Source: Copromyces sp. CBS 386.78 (Eukaryota; Ascomycota; Sordariomycetes; Sordariales; Sordariaceae). Taken from it: DNA of 64,000 nt. Position 1 is the stretch's first letter; the number at the start of each line of letters is the position of its first letter. The translations under genes and the position numbers were made by a program. Positions 1 through 11,479 of this stretch are shown one piece after another. The notes under the pieces are model-generated. The model was not told where the DNA came from, made no database searches, and saw only the letters and a program-made list of their open reading frames with translations. The stretch lies in assembly GCA_030685235.1 (NCBI GenBank), contig MU839227.1:1-64000 (forward strand). Direction: 5' to 3'.

Positions 1-1459
1 CACGTTTCCCTCTTTTCTTCTCCATCTTGTGATTCTACTATAGACCTGGAATCAACGTGTTAAGCTTGTCTCTCGTGACCACGTCGCTCGTGACAGCTAT
101 ATTGTAAAATAACCTTTAATTTCCTTTAAATTAATATTCACTCCCGATATTAGCGAAATAAACCTGATTATATAGGAGTAATAATTATTAATATTATATA
201 TAGGTAATATTAAGCTAGAGTTTAGGCGCCTAAAAGAAGAAATTATTCGTATTAAGCAGCTAAAAAGAGAATGAAATTGCGGACTATAATACGAAATACT
301 ATATAAAATATTATACGAAATATTATATAAAGAAATAATACCGATATAGAATACCGATATAGAATATCGATATAGAATACTGAGAAGAGCCGGGGGAGTA
401 GGGGGGGGGGGAATTAGAAGTTTATTAGGGTATTGGAATCGTTGTCGTTGATGGTATTGGGCGGGGCGTCACCGGGGGGCGGAACGGTGCGACGGATTTT
501 GGCGCGAGTTATATTATACTGACAATTATTAATACCTCGCTTTATACGATTGGATACGAATTATACAATAAAATATACTTAAATTAGTAGCGATATTTTC
601 TTCCGACCTCTTTTTAAGGGTACGACGGCAGCCTAACTGGTTAAAAATTATTTTAAAATGCTAGGGCTTAACGTTTTTAAAATTTAAATACGAATTATTA
701 GATTAATACTATTTATAATTAATATATAACGTTAATTATTCAATTTATTATTATAATAGATTAGGTCGTTATAAAATTTTAATATAATAAAGCGGCGGCT
801 AATACTAGCGGTAAATTCCGAAGTACCTTTGGCGATTTTGGCGTCTTTTACCCGGTAATACTCGGCTACCTTATAAGTTACTAATTTAAATATCTTTATA
901 ATAATATTCGTTAGTATTTTAATATTGTAATATAGCGTCAAATTAGTTTAATTTACCTTTAATATAAAATTTACCTAATTTATAGGACTTTTCGAAATTA
1001 ATACGGCCCCGTATCTAAATCTAGACCTTTTCGAAATTTTAGACCGATTATAATTTGTTGGTTTCGTTACGTAGCTTATCCTCCTTAAAGTTATATTTAA
1101 AGTTGAGGATATTAGTATATTTAGGGTCCTTAGCCTACTTACGGATGAGTTGTTATAATAATAATATATTATATTAATAATCGCTTATTATTTTTAATAA
1201 TTATTTAGAAGGGAATGTTTAGATAAATAAGTATTTATTTCTATTATCTTTAAAATATAATTCTTATTATTCTTGTCTATATTTATTAAGATTCTACGAG
1301 CCTTATTATACTACGAAGAATACTTATTAATATTCCTATATATAGAAATAATAATCTAACTATATAAATTTATTAGTATTTAATATAGTTAATAATATTA
1401 TATTCCGAATTATTATACTTTAAACTCCTTATTTAGAATACTTTAGTAGTATAGGAAGA

Positions 1460-2335
1460 TTTGCTAGGCCGCCTTATTAGAAAGTTTATTGTAGAGGGCT
1501 TGTTCGTTTTTAATAATAGCTTCGATTTCGGTTTAGTTAAGATAATTTTAGCCCGTAAAATCTTCCGGCTTTCGAATTAGGCCCTGGCCGGTTTTGCCCT
1601 TCTGGCTTTTACGGGCCTATATATTAGTTGCGCCCGAAAGCAATTATTGCCTCTTCGACTATAAATATTATAATATATTAATATAGTATTTCATTATTAT
1701 ATTTATTACGATATTAGTATAGTATTAACTTTAGCCAGCTTCTTCCTACTTTTATTTTTATTTTTATTTTTATCCTTTTTATTTTTATTTTTATGCTTAT
1801 CTCCTCCCCTATTAAGGAAGAGTTCTTCTTCTTCTTCTTTTTCTTCCCCCCTACGAATAGCCTTATCTTTACCCTTACTTTGGCCCTTCTTCTTTACCTC
1901 TATGAGGAGAGCAGCCCTCTGTTTTTAGCGGTAATTTTAGTAGTAGCGCTTGTATAAAGGGTTTTGAGGATTATATCTTCGAAGTTGGATAATTTATTAT
2001 TATCGTTATTATTATTGTCCTAAAGTTAAATAATTCTTTTAATTTTAGCTTTTTCCTCTTTAAATACCTTATTAGAGGTTACGTTGGTTCTATTAATAGT
2101 ATTTATAGTATTTATTAATTCTCTTCTAATTTTTTTCGTTTATTTCTTTAACTTTAGTAATTTACCTTATATATCCTCGAATTCCTTTATAAGCGTACTA
2201 TTAACTACCTTAAATTTTTAAAGCTCTTTAACTAAATTTTTATAAGTTTTAGTAGCTTTAATATTCTCTTTCTTCTTTTTTTCTATTTCCTTATTAGCCC
2301 AATTTAAATTTATAATATAATTCTTAAGCGATTTA
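1460..2335 (-). pseudogene. Degenerate transposon ORF with a Lys-rich coiled coil
   Basis: On the minus strand, from about 2335 downwards, one frame reads as a Lys/Glu/Asn-rich coiled-coil-like protein (NPKSLKNYIINLNWANKEIE, then further KKKKEN/KEL heptad-like stretches). It is interrupted only by TAA/TAG codons of the kind RIP makes from CAA/CAG. It continues into a Lys/Arg/Glu-rich segment near 1750-1930 (KNKNKSRKK). This layout suits a gag-like or ORF1-like transposon protein. I cannot name the family, and no LTR pair was found around it. Confidence 0.4.
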
Positions 2336-2793
2336 GGGTTGGTAACGGGGTAGGGGAGGTAGGGGGGCTTGGATTCGGACTGTGATATTTTATTGCCGGG
2401 CTAGGATAGTTGAGATTGAAATATTATTTATAATAAATATTATAATTAGTAAATACTCTATCCTATTTTATATACAATATAATTAATAGAAGACGGCGAA
2501 GGGTTATAGGTAGTACGTAGTAATTTAATAGTATACGGTTATATAATATTAATATAAATTTAATATTATAAATCCGAGTCTAATTCTGGCCGGAGTCCGA
2601 GTTAGTATTATTATTATTGATTATAATATATTGAAAGGCGGGTAATAATAATAATAATAATAGTCGAAATAAGTTAATTACTATAAGGGTATAGAATAGG
2701 AATAGGAAGAAATTATTAATACGAAATTTTCTAATTGAGAAAACTAATTATAATGTGCGGGGCGTCGCGATATAGTATAGAAAATATTATGCC

Positions 2794-2935
2794 CATTATT
2801 ATTCGAGCGATACTTATAGTCTGGAAGGTGTGCTTATTATTATTCGAGCGATACTTATAATAGTTTGTAAGGTATTACGGTGGTTATTAGCCTGGGAAGG
2901 TATATGCCTACGTATTATTACTCGAGCGCTCCTTT
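2794..2935 (+). repeat. Three copies of an ATTATTAxTCGAGCG motif
   Basis: The motif ATTATTATTCGAGCGATACTT occurs near 2794 and 2835, and a third version (ATTATTACTCGAGCGCTCCT) near 2914. The copies are separated by related CTGGAAGGT/CTGGGAAGG spacers. They may be subrepeats inside a degenerated LTR or a small minisatellite. Function unknown. Confidence 0.45.
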
Positions 2936-4257
2936 CAGTTTTAATTGATAAACTAAATTAGCGAGTACGATACCCTAACTCGGTCTAGCGTACAGATGAT
3001 CAAATGGTTATTTCGATTTTAGCGGTTATTTTTGTATTATTTGGTTGAAGAAGGTTAAATATTTATAGCTGCTATATTTGGCTTCGGTCTACCTAAAATA
3101 ATAATTAAAGATCCTTAAACCGTTTATATACCGCTTTTATAATAAGTAATTAAATATATTAATAATTATTTATATTAGCTAGATTTAAACGGTAATAAAA
3201 TAATAATTATATAGAGTATATCGATGAACGATTAGAAGATATAATAGATATTTATATTAATAAATTTATAACCTAGTCGACTAATGGCGGATGAACTAAA
3301 CCTCAGTTAAATTCTAGTAATTAAAATTATATTTAATAATTAGTATTATTTAGCTATTGCTATACGGTAGATATATAGTTTATTATAAAAGCCGTCGAAT
3401 AGGGTTAATTATTAATTTGGATAAGCCGTTACAAATATATAACCCGATTGAAATAATTATTCTATAGTTAGTAAAATAAACTGTTATAAGATCCTATAGT
3501 TGAGATAATCCACCAATAAAATATAGTAAACTATTGTTTAATAATTTTAATATAACGAATATATATAATTGAGAATATAGTTAACTATATAATAAAATAA
3601 CCGCTATAAGAAAACTAATTATAATAATACAGTAATATAATAACAAATAAAACTAACTGTAAACTATATAGGCTATTAATAAAAATAATAAATAATAAAA
3701 TATAATTATATAGAAATAGATTGACGATAATTATATTTTTTTTAGCGAGTTTAATATAGTTATTTCTTTATGCTAGTATTGAGGTGATAACTTTTGCTAG
3801 TTAAGCGGTTTGTTCAAAGGTTATATCAAATAACGGATATTATAATAAATGTTATTTTTGCAAGCGGCTTATTCATATAATAGTCTTAGCATAGATAATT
3901 CTGAGTTAGCCGTTTAGTAAAGGTTTACCACCCCCCTATATGTTCCGCTAAGCATCTTTCCTCTTCACTTTTAGCTTATCACCAAAAAGACGTCGGATTA
4001 ATCGTGTGCCCGCCTCTAATATCCACGGGCGTGGCATTAACCCGAACGCAACTGTGCGACGATAGCTGATCCAAGAACCGTGGCTATGTCAGCTCTGGTA
4101 GGTACAAACTCGAATTTAATCCTATATACATTCGAAGTTAACAAGACTTCCGACAGACAGACCTCCTCCAATCGCCGCCGCGGCGCTTCCGCAACACCAA
4201 CACTTGACCCATCCCGTCCTTCCGACCGCGACCACCCCGAACTTTCCCGTCACCAGA

Positions 4258-5585
4258 TCAAAAGAAAGTACCAGCAAAAGCACTCTTAACCGCCTGCGCA
4301 ACCAACTTCTGGATCTGCACACCCGGATGGTAGTTGTTAAACCACAAGCAGCTCACGCCATCCTCGTTGAAGCAGGTAGCATCAGGCGCTCCATGCGCCG
4401 TCGGGTTCTTGACGGCCGTCTCAAAGGGCGCCACGGTATCGACGACCTTGCCCGTGGCATTGCAGTTGACCTCGAGGAAGGCGTCCAGTCTGGAAGCCAG
4501 AATGGAGTTATACTTGGCGATGGCGACCTTTTGGGTAGCGACGGTGGTGGCACCCTCGCCGATCATGAGGGGGGTGTAGTAGATGGCTTTGGGAGAATGA
4601 CTGTCAGCAACTGATATTGTCTATCCCAGAACGAACTGGGGAAACGGAAGGAATAAGCGGAAAAGACTCACGAGCAGCACCCAAAAGCATAAAGTTCCTC
4701 GCCCCGGCATCGTAAAGCACCTGCAGCCTACCGAAATAACTATCCATAATCTGTCCATACAACGCATTCATCTCCGCTTCGCCCAACCACCAACTGTTGC
4801 CGACATCATTGACACCGATCCAGATCGCAAAAAGACTGTTTTCGCTGTTCCACGGCGCATAAGCCGGACGGCTGGCAATGCTGGAACTAAACTGGGCGAC
4901 CTGGTCGACGAAGCTGAGCACGGTGGGCGCGAACGGCGTGACGAGCGAGGCGTTGGTGGTGGCTCCGCCCGAAGCAAAGTTGTAGGAGAGCGTGAGCGAG
5001 GTGTTGAGTTGAGACGCCAGGAAGCCCACCCAGTTGAGCCCGCCTGAAGCAGTCCAGCCGGGGAGGGCGGGGTTGCCGAGAGGGTTGGAAGATGAGGGCT
5101 TGGAGCCGTTGATGTCGAAGCCGGTTTGGGAGTAGGAGTCGCCAAAGGAGATGAAGTATTTGGCGGCGGTGGCGGAGGGGGCAGGCACGGAGCTTGAGCT
5201 AGTAGACTTGATGCAGGTGCTGGACGACTTGACGGAGGTTGACAAGGTCGTGCTAGTGCTGGCCTTGCTAGTGGTCGTGGGGGTGGCCGAGACGGTGACG
5301 GGCTTGGTGCTGGTGGTGACGACCGCGGCGGAGGTGGGCTTGGGCACGCATTGGTCTGGAAGTTGGTCAGTCACGGGAATGGCTTGTGAAGCAGTGAAGA
5401 AAGCCAAGAGCCACCGAGGTTGACATACAGTAATAGTCGTTATAAGACGTGCAAGTAGCTACCGAAGTGCAAACCGAGCCGGCAGACTGCCATCCGATAC
5501 CACCACATTGTCCCCACAAGGGAATATCAGCAGCGGCAGCTAGCGCTGGGGCCAGAGCCATGAGGCCGAATTTGAAAGCTGCCAT
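4258..5585 (-). CDS. Secreted CBM1-containing GDSL esterase (CE16-like)
   Basis: Three-exon gene: exons 5585-5429, 5355-4672 and 4586-4258; introns of 73 nt (GTATGT...CCAG) and 85 nt (GTGAGT...AAAG); 389 residues. The start codon has context TCCACCATGG. Order: signal peptide (about 1-18), CBM1 cellulose-binding module (about 21-55, [12 protein letters not shown] with the conserved Cys pattern), Ser/Thr/Pro linker (about 58-115), then an SGNH/GDSL hydrolase domain. Visible blocks are FGDSYS with catalytic Ser126, GVNDVG (block III Asn) and NNYHP near the C-terminus with His367. Known members of this group are extracellular esterases that remove acetyl groups from plant polysaccharide fragments; that substrate is inferred here. 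Odd point: the usual Asp three residues before the His is Asn364. The family call is firm, the CE16 subfamily likely. Confidence 0.9.
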
Positions 5586-6099
5586 GGTGGATCGTGGGAT
5601 TGGTCCTGGAGAGAAGGTAGCACACAGGATGATCGACAAGTCAACTCGAAAAACACCAGAGGCATCGTCAAGATATACATTATTGCACATGCATCACAGA
5701 TCTTGACCGGAACACCGGTTTGGGACTCCTCTCTTCGCTAAGCAAAGATGATGTAAGATGATTGGCGGAGTAATCAACAGACAGGGGTTTGAGTGGACCA
5801 TTCGACCATTCGGGAATGCAGGAAAGCGGAGGGAACAGTTGCGTTCGACCGCCGACTGGCCAGCCAGGAATCCTAACCCGAACAGCCGCCGTTAGATGTC
5901 CGTGGAGACTCATCTGGGAATAGACTCGCCTCCTTCCCTGTTTGTGCCTAGACCATGGGGTCATGTTGTGTTCCGATGATGCTGTCGGTGATCCTAGCCC
6001 GTGGTGTCATGATATCGACATGGCGTGGATGACGACGCAGACTGGATCAAAGGAGACATGGGACTGAGCACCCTGGAGAACAAGACAAGGCCAGTACGA
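5586..6099. other. Intergenic: upstream region of the CBM1 esterase
   Basis: Normal GC content. I see no gene, RNA or convincing repeat. It should contain the promoter and 5' UTR of the esterase transcribed leftwards from 5585. Confidence 0.5.
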
Positions 6100-6107
6100 A
6101 CGCTCTG

Positions 6108-6658
6108 CAGCGATCGAAACAAAACAAAAAATATAAAACAAAACAAAATCTAGCAAAATAAAACAAAATAAAACAGCGGTAAAGGCGGGTAAAACGGGTC
6201 GGCTCGGTTTTGCCAAAATACCCAAAACCTTCGACCCATAGCTCTAAACATTGAAAAGGGTAGATTTTACCCGTTCAAACCGGTCAATCGCATGACGGGG
6301 ACCTGGGATTGAGGGCATTCAAACGCGCTGTGAAAACGAGTGAAATTTCTGCTCCCGGTGGCTTGCTGGGATAGTTTCGTAGTGTCGTCTAGAAGGGGTG
6401 GACTTGTAATTCTTGTATTGTGATGCTTGTTGTTGTTGTGTGTATTTAACTCTGCGTTTTTGTTGTGTAATGGTGCCGATACGGCTAATAGAATTGTGTA
6501 ATTTCAGGTATTTCGGAGCTCGGAAAAATGTGTATTCCGGTGTAAAATATACAAAACAAAACAAAACCGCTTGGGAAATAAAACAAAATGATCATTTTTA
6601 TCCAAAACAAAACAAAACGGTCAAAAAAATATTTTGTTTTGTTTTATTTCGATCGCTG
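6108..6658. mobile_element. Non-autonomous hAT-like MITE (551 bp)
   Basis: The element has terminal inverted repeats beginning CAGCGATCGAAA at 6108; the complement ends at 6658. It is flanked by a perfect 8-bp direct repeat ACGCTCTG (6100-6107 and 6659-6666). An 8-bp target duplication with a CAG-type end is characteristic of hAT transposons. The terminal repeats continue into imperfect AAAACAAAAC runs, also repeated subterminally, and the interior has short palindromic GGGTAAAACGGGT-like segments. There is no coding capacity, so it would depend on a transposase elsewhere. It is not RIP-mutated. Confidence 0.85.
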
Positions 6659-6788
6659 ACGCTCTGTTAGGGGTATATGGTGACGAAAAACTCACAAGGA
6701 CCCTCCTGATGAGAATAACACCAATCCCCATTCCCCAACTCCCCCGAGACATAAAAAACAGACCTTAAACCCCGAAACTACCCATCCA

Positions 6789-8369
6789 TCATCGGTCATG
6801 ACACACCGTCTCCTTCCACATCGGAAGCAAAAAGAACACCACAGTCGACAACGCCGCAAAGATCGTCCCACCCACCATACTCTGCACCACAATCTTCCTT
6901 TGCAGCCTCCTCAGACTCCGTTCCTGCACCTTCAATCTCTTATCAAAGATCATCATCCTTCCTATCCTTTGACTTACAGACCTCCTCTTTGTCTCCTTGC
7001 CATTCTCATTTTCCTCCTTTCCACCACTCATCTCTAGCTCTTCCGCCTGCTCCCCATCATTCAACCTCTCCCACGGCAACCTCTGTCTCCTCGAGGACAG
7101 CAGCAAAAAGAAGCAGCTCCCCCTCAGCCCGCTCAGTACTAGACTCATTCCCACCACCCAAAACCCAAAGCCGTCAAAACTCTCCCACCTGCTCCTTGCA
7201 CCCCTGCCTTTCGTGAATGCCCTGACCAGAACCACCAGGAAGCCCGACGCCAGTGACACGAACCCCAGAAAGGTAGCAAAGCAGATGGTCTCAAACGTCC
7301 CGTTGCTCACCCCCAGCCTCACAAAGTTACGGTGCGAGCACGAATGAAGTAAGTGGTAGACATGGTCAGCGATCGGTCGGAGGATCTTGGGGTTCGGTAG
7401 CGTGCCGTGGGGGGTAGCGGCAAGTGCGTCGAGAGCAGAGCGGCGGAGGGACATGGGGATGTTGAGTTCTTTTGGTGACGACGGCAGAAGAAAGAGAATG
7501 ATAATGGTTTGGATTTCGGATGGCGGGATGGGACCGGGTTGAGGGGCGAGAAGGCCCAATGTGGTGGACTTGTTGGCCGGATCGGAGGGGTCGGGGGTCG
7601 GGTCGCTCGCGAGAACATCGGTCCGGCTGTTGTTGAAGTTGTCGAAGAAGGTTGTCGGCGGGAATGCGAAGCTGGATGATGGGGCGCAGGGACCACCTGA
7701 ACGGCAGGATGGGTAGGCGGTGCTGGCGGCACATGGGGCGGATGCGGCGATTAGCATGGAAATGCGATGGAGGGTATCTCCCGCTGTTGTGGCTGTTGTT
7801 TGTTAGCAGCTGGCCGAGTATTGAAACCAACGACCCAAAGTGCACTGTGTGAGGGATCATGTTTGTTGACATGGCGCTTTAACTTACCCTTCTCAGAGTC
7901 TCCATCTTCCTCGCCATCACTGGGGTGATAATGACTCTTCTTGAACACAGACGAGGATACGCTTCCGCTTTCCGACGCCGTTTTGACCAGGCCGTCATAA
8001 TCTTTATCGTACCGGGAGGCAAGACCTTTGTTATAGGACTCTTCATAGTTCTTGAACCAGATATAGAACTCGAGATTCTCAGATGAAAACTCAATGTACT
8101 TGAGATACATGTAAAAGTCGTATAGTGACATTGGACTGCCTATCGATACCACCTTGTCAGCATATCATCCAGCTGATGCAACTCTGGAATGCCAACTTAC
8201 ATGTCTTGTTCTGAAGAATACGCTCAAGTCGTAGTCGACTCGGTATCATTCCCTCCCTCCCCCCATCCGAACTTGGCGACCGCTTTCCAGAGCTGACATT
8301 GTTGGCGTATTCCTTGAAGTTCCTATACTCCGGCTTCTTGTACCAGACCAGCCATCCTGGCAACTGCAT
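6789..8369 (-). CDS. RGS-domain protein with three C-terminal membrane segments (Rax1/RgsD-like)
   Basis: Exons 8369-8201, 8139-7888 and about 7792-6789. Introns are 61 nt (GTAAGT...ATAG) and 95 nt (GTAAGT...ACAG); a second acceptor 9 nt downstream (exon start 7783) also keeps frame. The product is 474 or 471 residues. The N-terminal part carries the RGS hallmark QNKTCSPMSLYDFYMYLKYI followed by SSENLEFYIWFKNYE, with a low-complexity insertion after it. The C-terminal half has hydrophobic segments around ETICFATFLGFVSLASG, FGFWVVGMSLVLSGL and VGGTIFAALSTVVFFLL, with a basic region between the second and third. RGS proteins accelerate GTP hydrolysis by G-alpha. An N-terminal RGS followed by three TM segments matches the Rax1/RgsD group. 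The first frame-consistent start is GTG, so I chose the ATG at 8369 (MQLPGWLVWYKKPEY). Confidence 0.85.
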
Positions 8370-10397
8370 GATCACGCCGGATAATCGCTATATCTCGAAC
8401 ATGAATCGTCCCGTGGTTTTGGTTCTTCGGCCGAAAAAAAAGACAGATGAATGGGAATCAAGGATTTGAAAGTGAAAAAAGGTCCTGGGGGGACGAACTA
8501 GCTTTGTACCGGGCAAAGCAGGTCAGCAGGCTTGCTTGGTTGGCTAGGCAAAGGGCGGAATAGCACCGTGCTTTGACCTTGCTTGGACCACAACAACGCC
8601 ATGCAGGAAACCTAAAAGAAGCAAATACGTACATAGGGTTAGGCAGTATCCGGGCGTTCAGACAAAGGGCGGACGCCACCAGGCACTCCCGTTGGTTGAT
8701 GGTGTTGACGATCTCTCAAACCTATTCGCGAAGAACAAGCAAGATAAGGCAGGGCCAACCGGACCATAAGAGGCCTGTTAACATCTGTTCAGCTGCTCCG
8801 CACAGGACGTTCGTAATCGAGGACTTGCACAAAGGGTGGAGCGCCACCCGACGTGTGCTCGGATCGTCATTCAATAAGAACATGTGGAACTCGCCATGCC
8901 TTTTGCCCCCGTTACATGTCAGCCCTTGCTTGTTTGTACGACGCCGAGTTAAATGTTTGCGTGGCCCCCAAAGCTCCCGTGTTCCTCTCAATCTGAGGCT
9001 CATCCCAAATCGTTCATTTTACATGTCTTGCGGTTTGCCAGATGGTTGGCTCTCGGGTGCTCCCTTACAGAGGTCGGTACACGTGTAGACATCCTCTTTG
9101 CTTCTAGAAGATGCCGATCACCTCGCTATTCCCGCAGGGCCAACCCACCGGAATCTCACCGAATCCAGCTCGACCAGACAGGATCAATGCGCAGAAAATC
9201 AACCTATCAGAGAACATGAGGCGTTATTGGGAGTAAGTTGAAGCGATAATTCCCTGCATGATGGCACGGATTTGGTGTCCATGCGGGGTGCCAAGATCGA
9301 AATAGGACTAGCTAGGGGTTTTCGCTTATCGGTAACACCATGCCTCTATGCTGCCCTAGCGAACAAAGAAGACGAGGCTCTGACATTCGGAATCGCTTGT
9401 CGAGAAAGAATGATGGTAATCGGTTGACGAGTGGAATGAGGGTAGATATTGACCTGGAAGGGAAGACCGTTGATCAGCTCGGAACCATGACGGTAGTGGC
9501 TTGAAGGGCTTCGGAATGAAAAGGAGAATACGCTAACCGCTATCTGACGGCGCCAGCGCTTTGCTTTGTTCTTGGCACGGAGAATTGTTCCGTGTGTTTG
9601 TCTCGCTTCATTGTTGTTTTTCTTTTTATCGACAATATCTTTCAACGTCTTTCTCTAGTGTGTGATGTCCATCTTTATATCGTTCCTATACCTTTTGTTC
9701 AGCGTATGCAAATCAGCCATGTGCTCTCACCATCTGTAGCATAGGTGTTCAACCAGGAAAGCAGATGGACCCAACTCACCTAGGACCACATCATTGTCGG
9801 TAAAGGGTGTTGGGAAGCAACAAATCCGGGGAAGTTGCAAGGTCTCATGGACACAAGGTCGGTGAAGAGGGCCTTGACCGCGAAGGGGAGCGCTGTGCCG
9901 TTCTACGCCCGACGAGTAGATTTCACAGACGGAAAAGGAGACCTCGTCAGCAGGATGGTCGAGGCCTGATGCCCATGTTCAAAAGATGGCACTTTCGGGG
10001 GGATGAAAGAGGAAATGGAAAGTCGCCCAGCAGAGGATGCACCAAATAGGTGTTGAAGTTCCGGAAAATATAACCTCAGGACTGAGCCGTTAACCACTCC
10101 CTCAAAGATTAAGGGCAATCGTGGGGAATTGTTGTAAACTGGATAATCTCTAGGAAGCAGAGTAGAGGAGGGAGAGTGCCTCGCCTGGATGAGAATAATG
10201 GGGTCTTTTGGAGTACGGTTGGCCACGAGCCACGACCGCCACAGTCGTTCTTTCCTTCATTTTTGCCAAGATCATAAAGGGACGCCCAAGGAACACCCTG
10301 CACCAACGTCTCGCCTCCGGACATCATCGGCTGATGCTGACGCCACAACTGGCTGTGGCTTTTTCAGGTTGATTTATACCACAAGCCTTGTTGGGAA
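8370..10397. other. Intergenic, about 2 kb, no supported gene
   Basis: GC-balanced, but open frames here lack domain-like composition, splice logic or a good start. The minus strand near 9346-9800 has a short Lys-rich reading (MKDIVDKKKNNN) and a GTGAGT donor-like site at about 9779, which may be a decayed exon. The element TCAACTCACCTAG-like at 9772-9791 is repeated at 11427-11446. Confidence 0.45.
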
Positions 10398-10985
10398 TTA
10401 AATGTGGTCATCCTCCTCGGCAGCAGGATTACCACAGGTGAGGATGCGAGGGTGTGGAAGAAAGGATGATGCGCAACAAACCTTCTGCCGCCCCTCCTCG
10501 TCAAACGGGTAAGGCGGACTGTCGTGAAGGTCGATGGACTCGAGGACGTGGCAGTAGGGTAGCCTGCTCTGGAGGTTGAGCGCCACGCGGAGGTCGAGCG
10601 GGTGGAGATATCTATTGTCACGGACGGGATGGCCGCTGAAATTGTGCTCATACTCCCGGTCGTCTAAACCGACGACCGGTTTTTTGACCGACTCGAGCCT
10701 CGGGAGAGTTTCGGGCTGCAGAAGATGCAAGCGCCAACTGTGATAACAGCGGTGGTCGCAAGGTGGATCATCTACCCACTGGCGTGGTGTCATCATTGTG
10801 AGCGTGACATTCATGCTCTGCGCCGCTGCTTCATCGTTCAGTCAGATTTCCAAGGCCTTGATGGCAGTGAAAACGCCGGCGATCTGGCGAGTAAAAAGCT
10901 CATCGTTCTCCTGTACCTCGTCGGCCGTTTCGCGGCAACTCAGTTCTTCTCAGGAATACTGGTTTGTGGCCCTATTTAGTTCTAA
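10398..10985 (-). pseudogene. Broken hypothetical protein gene
   Basis: The minus strand reads as protein-like sequence in one frame from about 10985 to 10398: EELSCRETADEVQENDELFT, then IAGVFTAIKALEI, a TGA at 10844-10842, LNDEAAAQSMNVTLTMMTPR, CYHSWRLHLLQPETLPRLES and LDLRVALNLQSRLPYCHVLE. A second in-frame TGA lies at 10952-10950. The recurring form 'LPRLES...LDLRVALxLxSRLPxxxxLE' is reminiscent of a large fungal family of F-box/LRR-like hypothetical proteins, but this is recollection and not proof. The rest of such a protein is missing downstream, so it looks truncated as well as interrupted. One stop could fall inside an unrecognised intron; two stops plus truncation favour a pseudogene. 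Confidence 0.55.
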
Positions 10986-11479
10986 AGGTAAGCGCCGGTG
11001 ATTGAGACCTGGAGAGGGGGGCAAACTCCGACGAATGACAACAACATAAGACAATCAAAATGGATGAACGAATGAGAGCAAAAGGAGCAACGCCCCGAGA
11101 CGAGGGTTTGGGGATTGCATAAAGGTGATTGTCAGTAGGATTAGGACTCGGCTTTATGGTCTTTCAATAAGCGGGATTGCACTTCAAATCTGTATGTTTT
11201 TTATGTCAGCTGGCCTTGGGTTACGAGGACAATGTAGACGATGCGGGAGGTGAACCTCTTTTCTATTCTCATCTCAATCTGATTTTTTTCGTTTCTATAT
11301 TTTTCTCTTAGTTTATCCAATTCAATCATACGCTATCACGGTCTCACCTAACTTATCGTACAGCTCAAGCTCCCTAGTTTGCCTAGATCAAAAGCGCGTG
11401 TCTCCGACCGGGAAAAATATGGCGCTCAACTCACCTAGAACCACATTACCGTCCTCCTGTTTTCTCTAGTATGTTCTTC
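10986..11479. other. Intergenic
   Basis: Normal composition and no supported gene. It should include the 3' UTR of the leftward gene ending at 11480. A segment ending CAACTCACCTAGAACCACAT (11427-11446) nearly matches 9772-9791 and, on the minus strand, holds a canonical GTGAGT donor. Confidence 0.45.

Larger units (their letters stand above)
1..3960. repeat. RIP-degenerated AT-rich repeat block
   Basis: Very AT-rich DNA in which CA and TG dinucleotides are nearly absent and TA is in excess, the signature of fungal RIP. No intact gene is visible. Short G-rich patches (around 386-411 and 465-510) and a G-rich run near 2345-2375 survive and could be polypurine tracts or unmutated remnants. The first 100 bases are less AT-rich. 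The element family was not identified. The block ends where base composition becomes normal, at about 3940-3960. Confidence 0.8.

Noticed and set aside
4080..5706. Several plus-strand open frames over the CBM1 esterase
   Set aside because: They are antisense shadows of a well-supported minus-strand spliced gene with recognisable domains.
8573..9088. 171-codon plus-strand frame
   Set aside because: Composition is not protein-like, it has no domain or splice logic, and it overlaps a minus-strand frame of similar quality.
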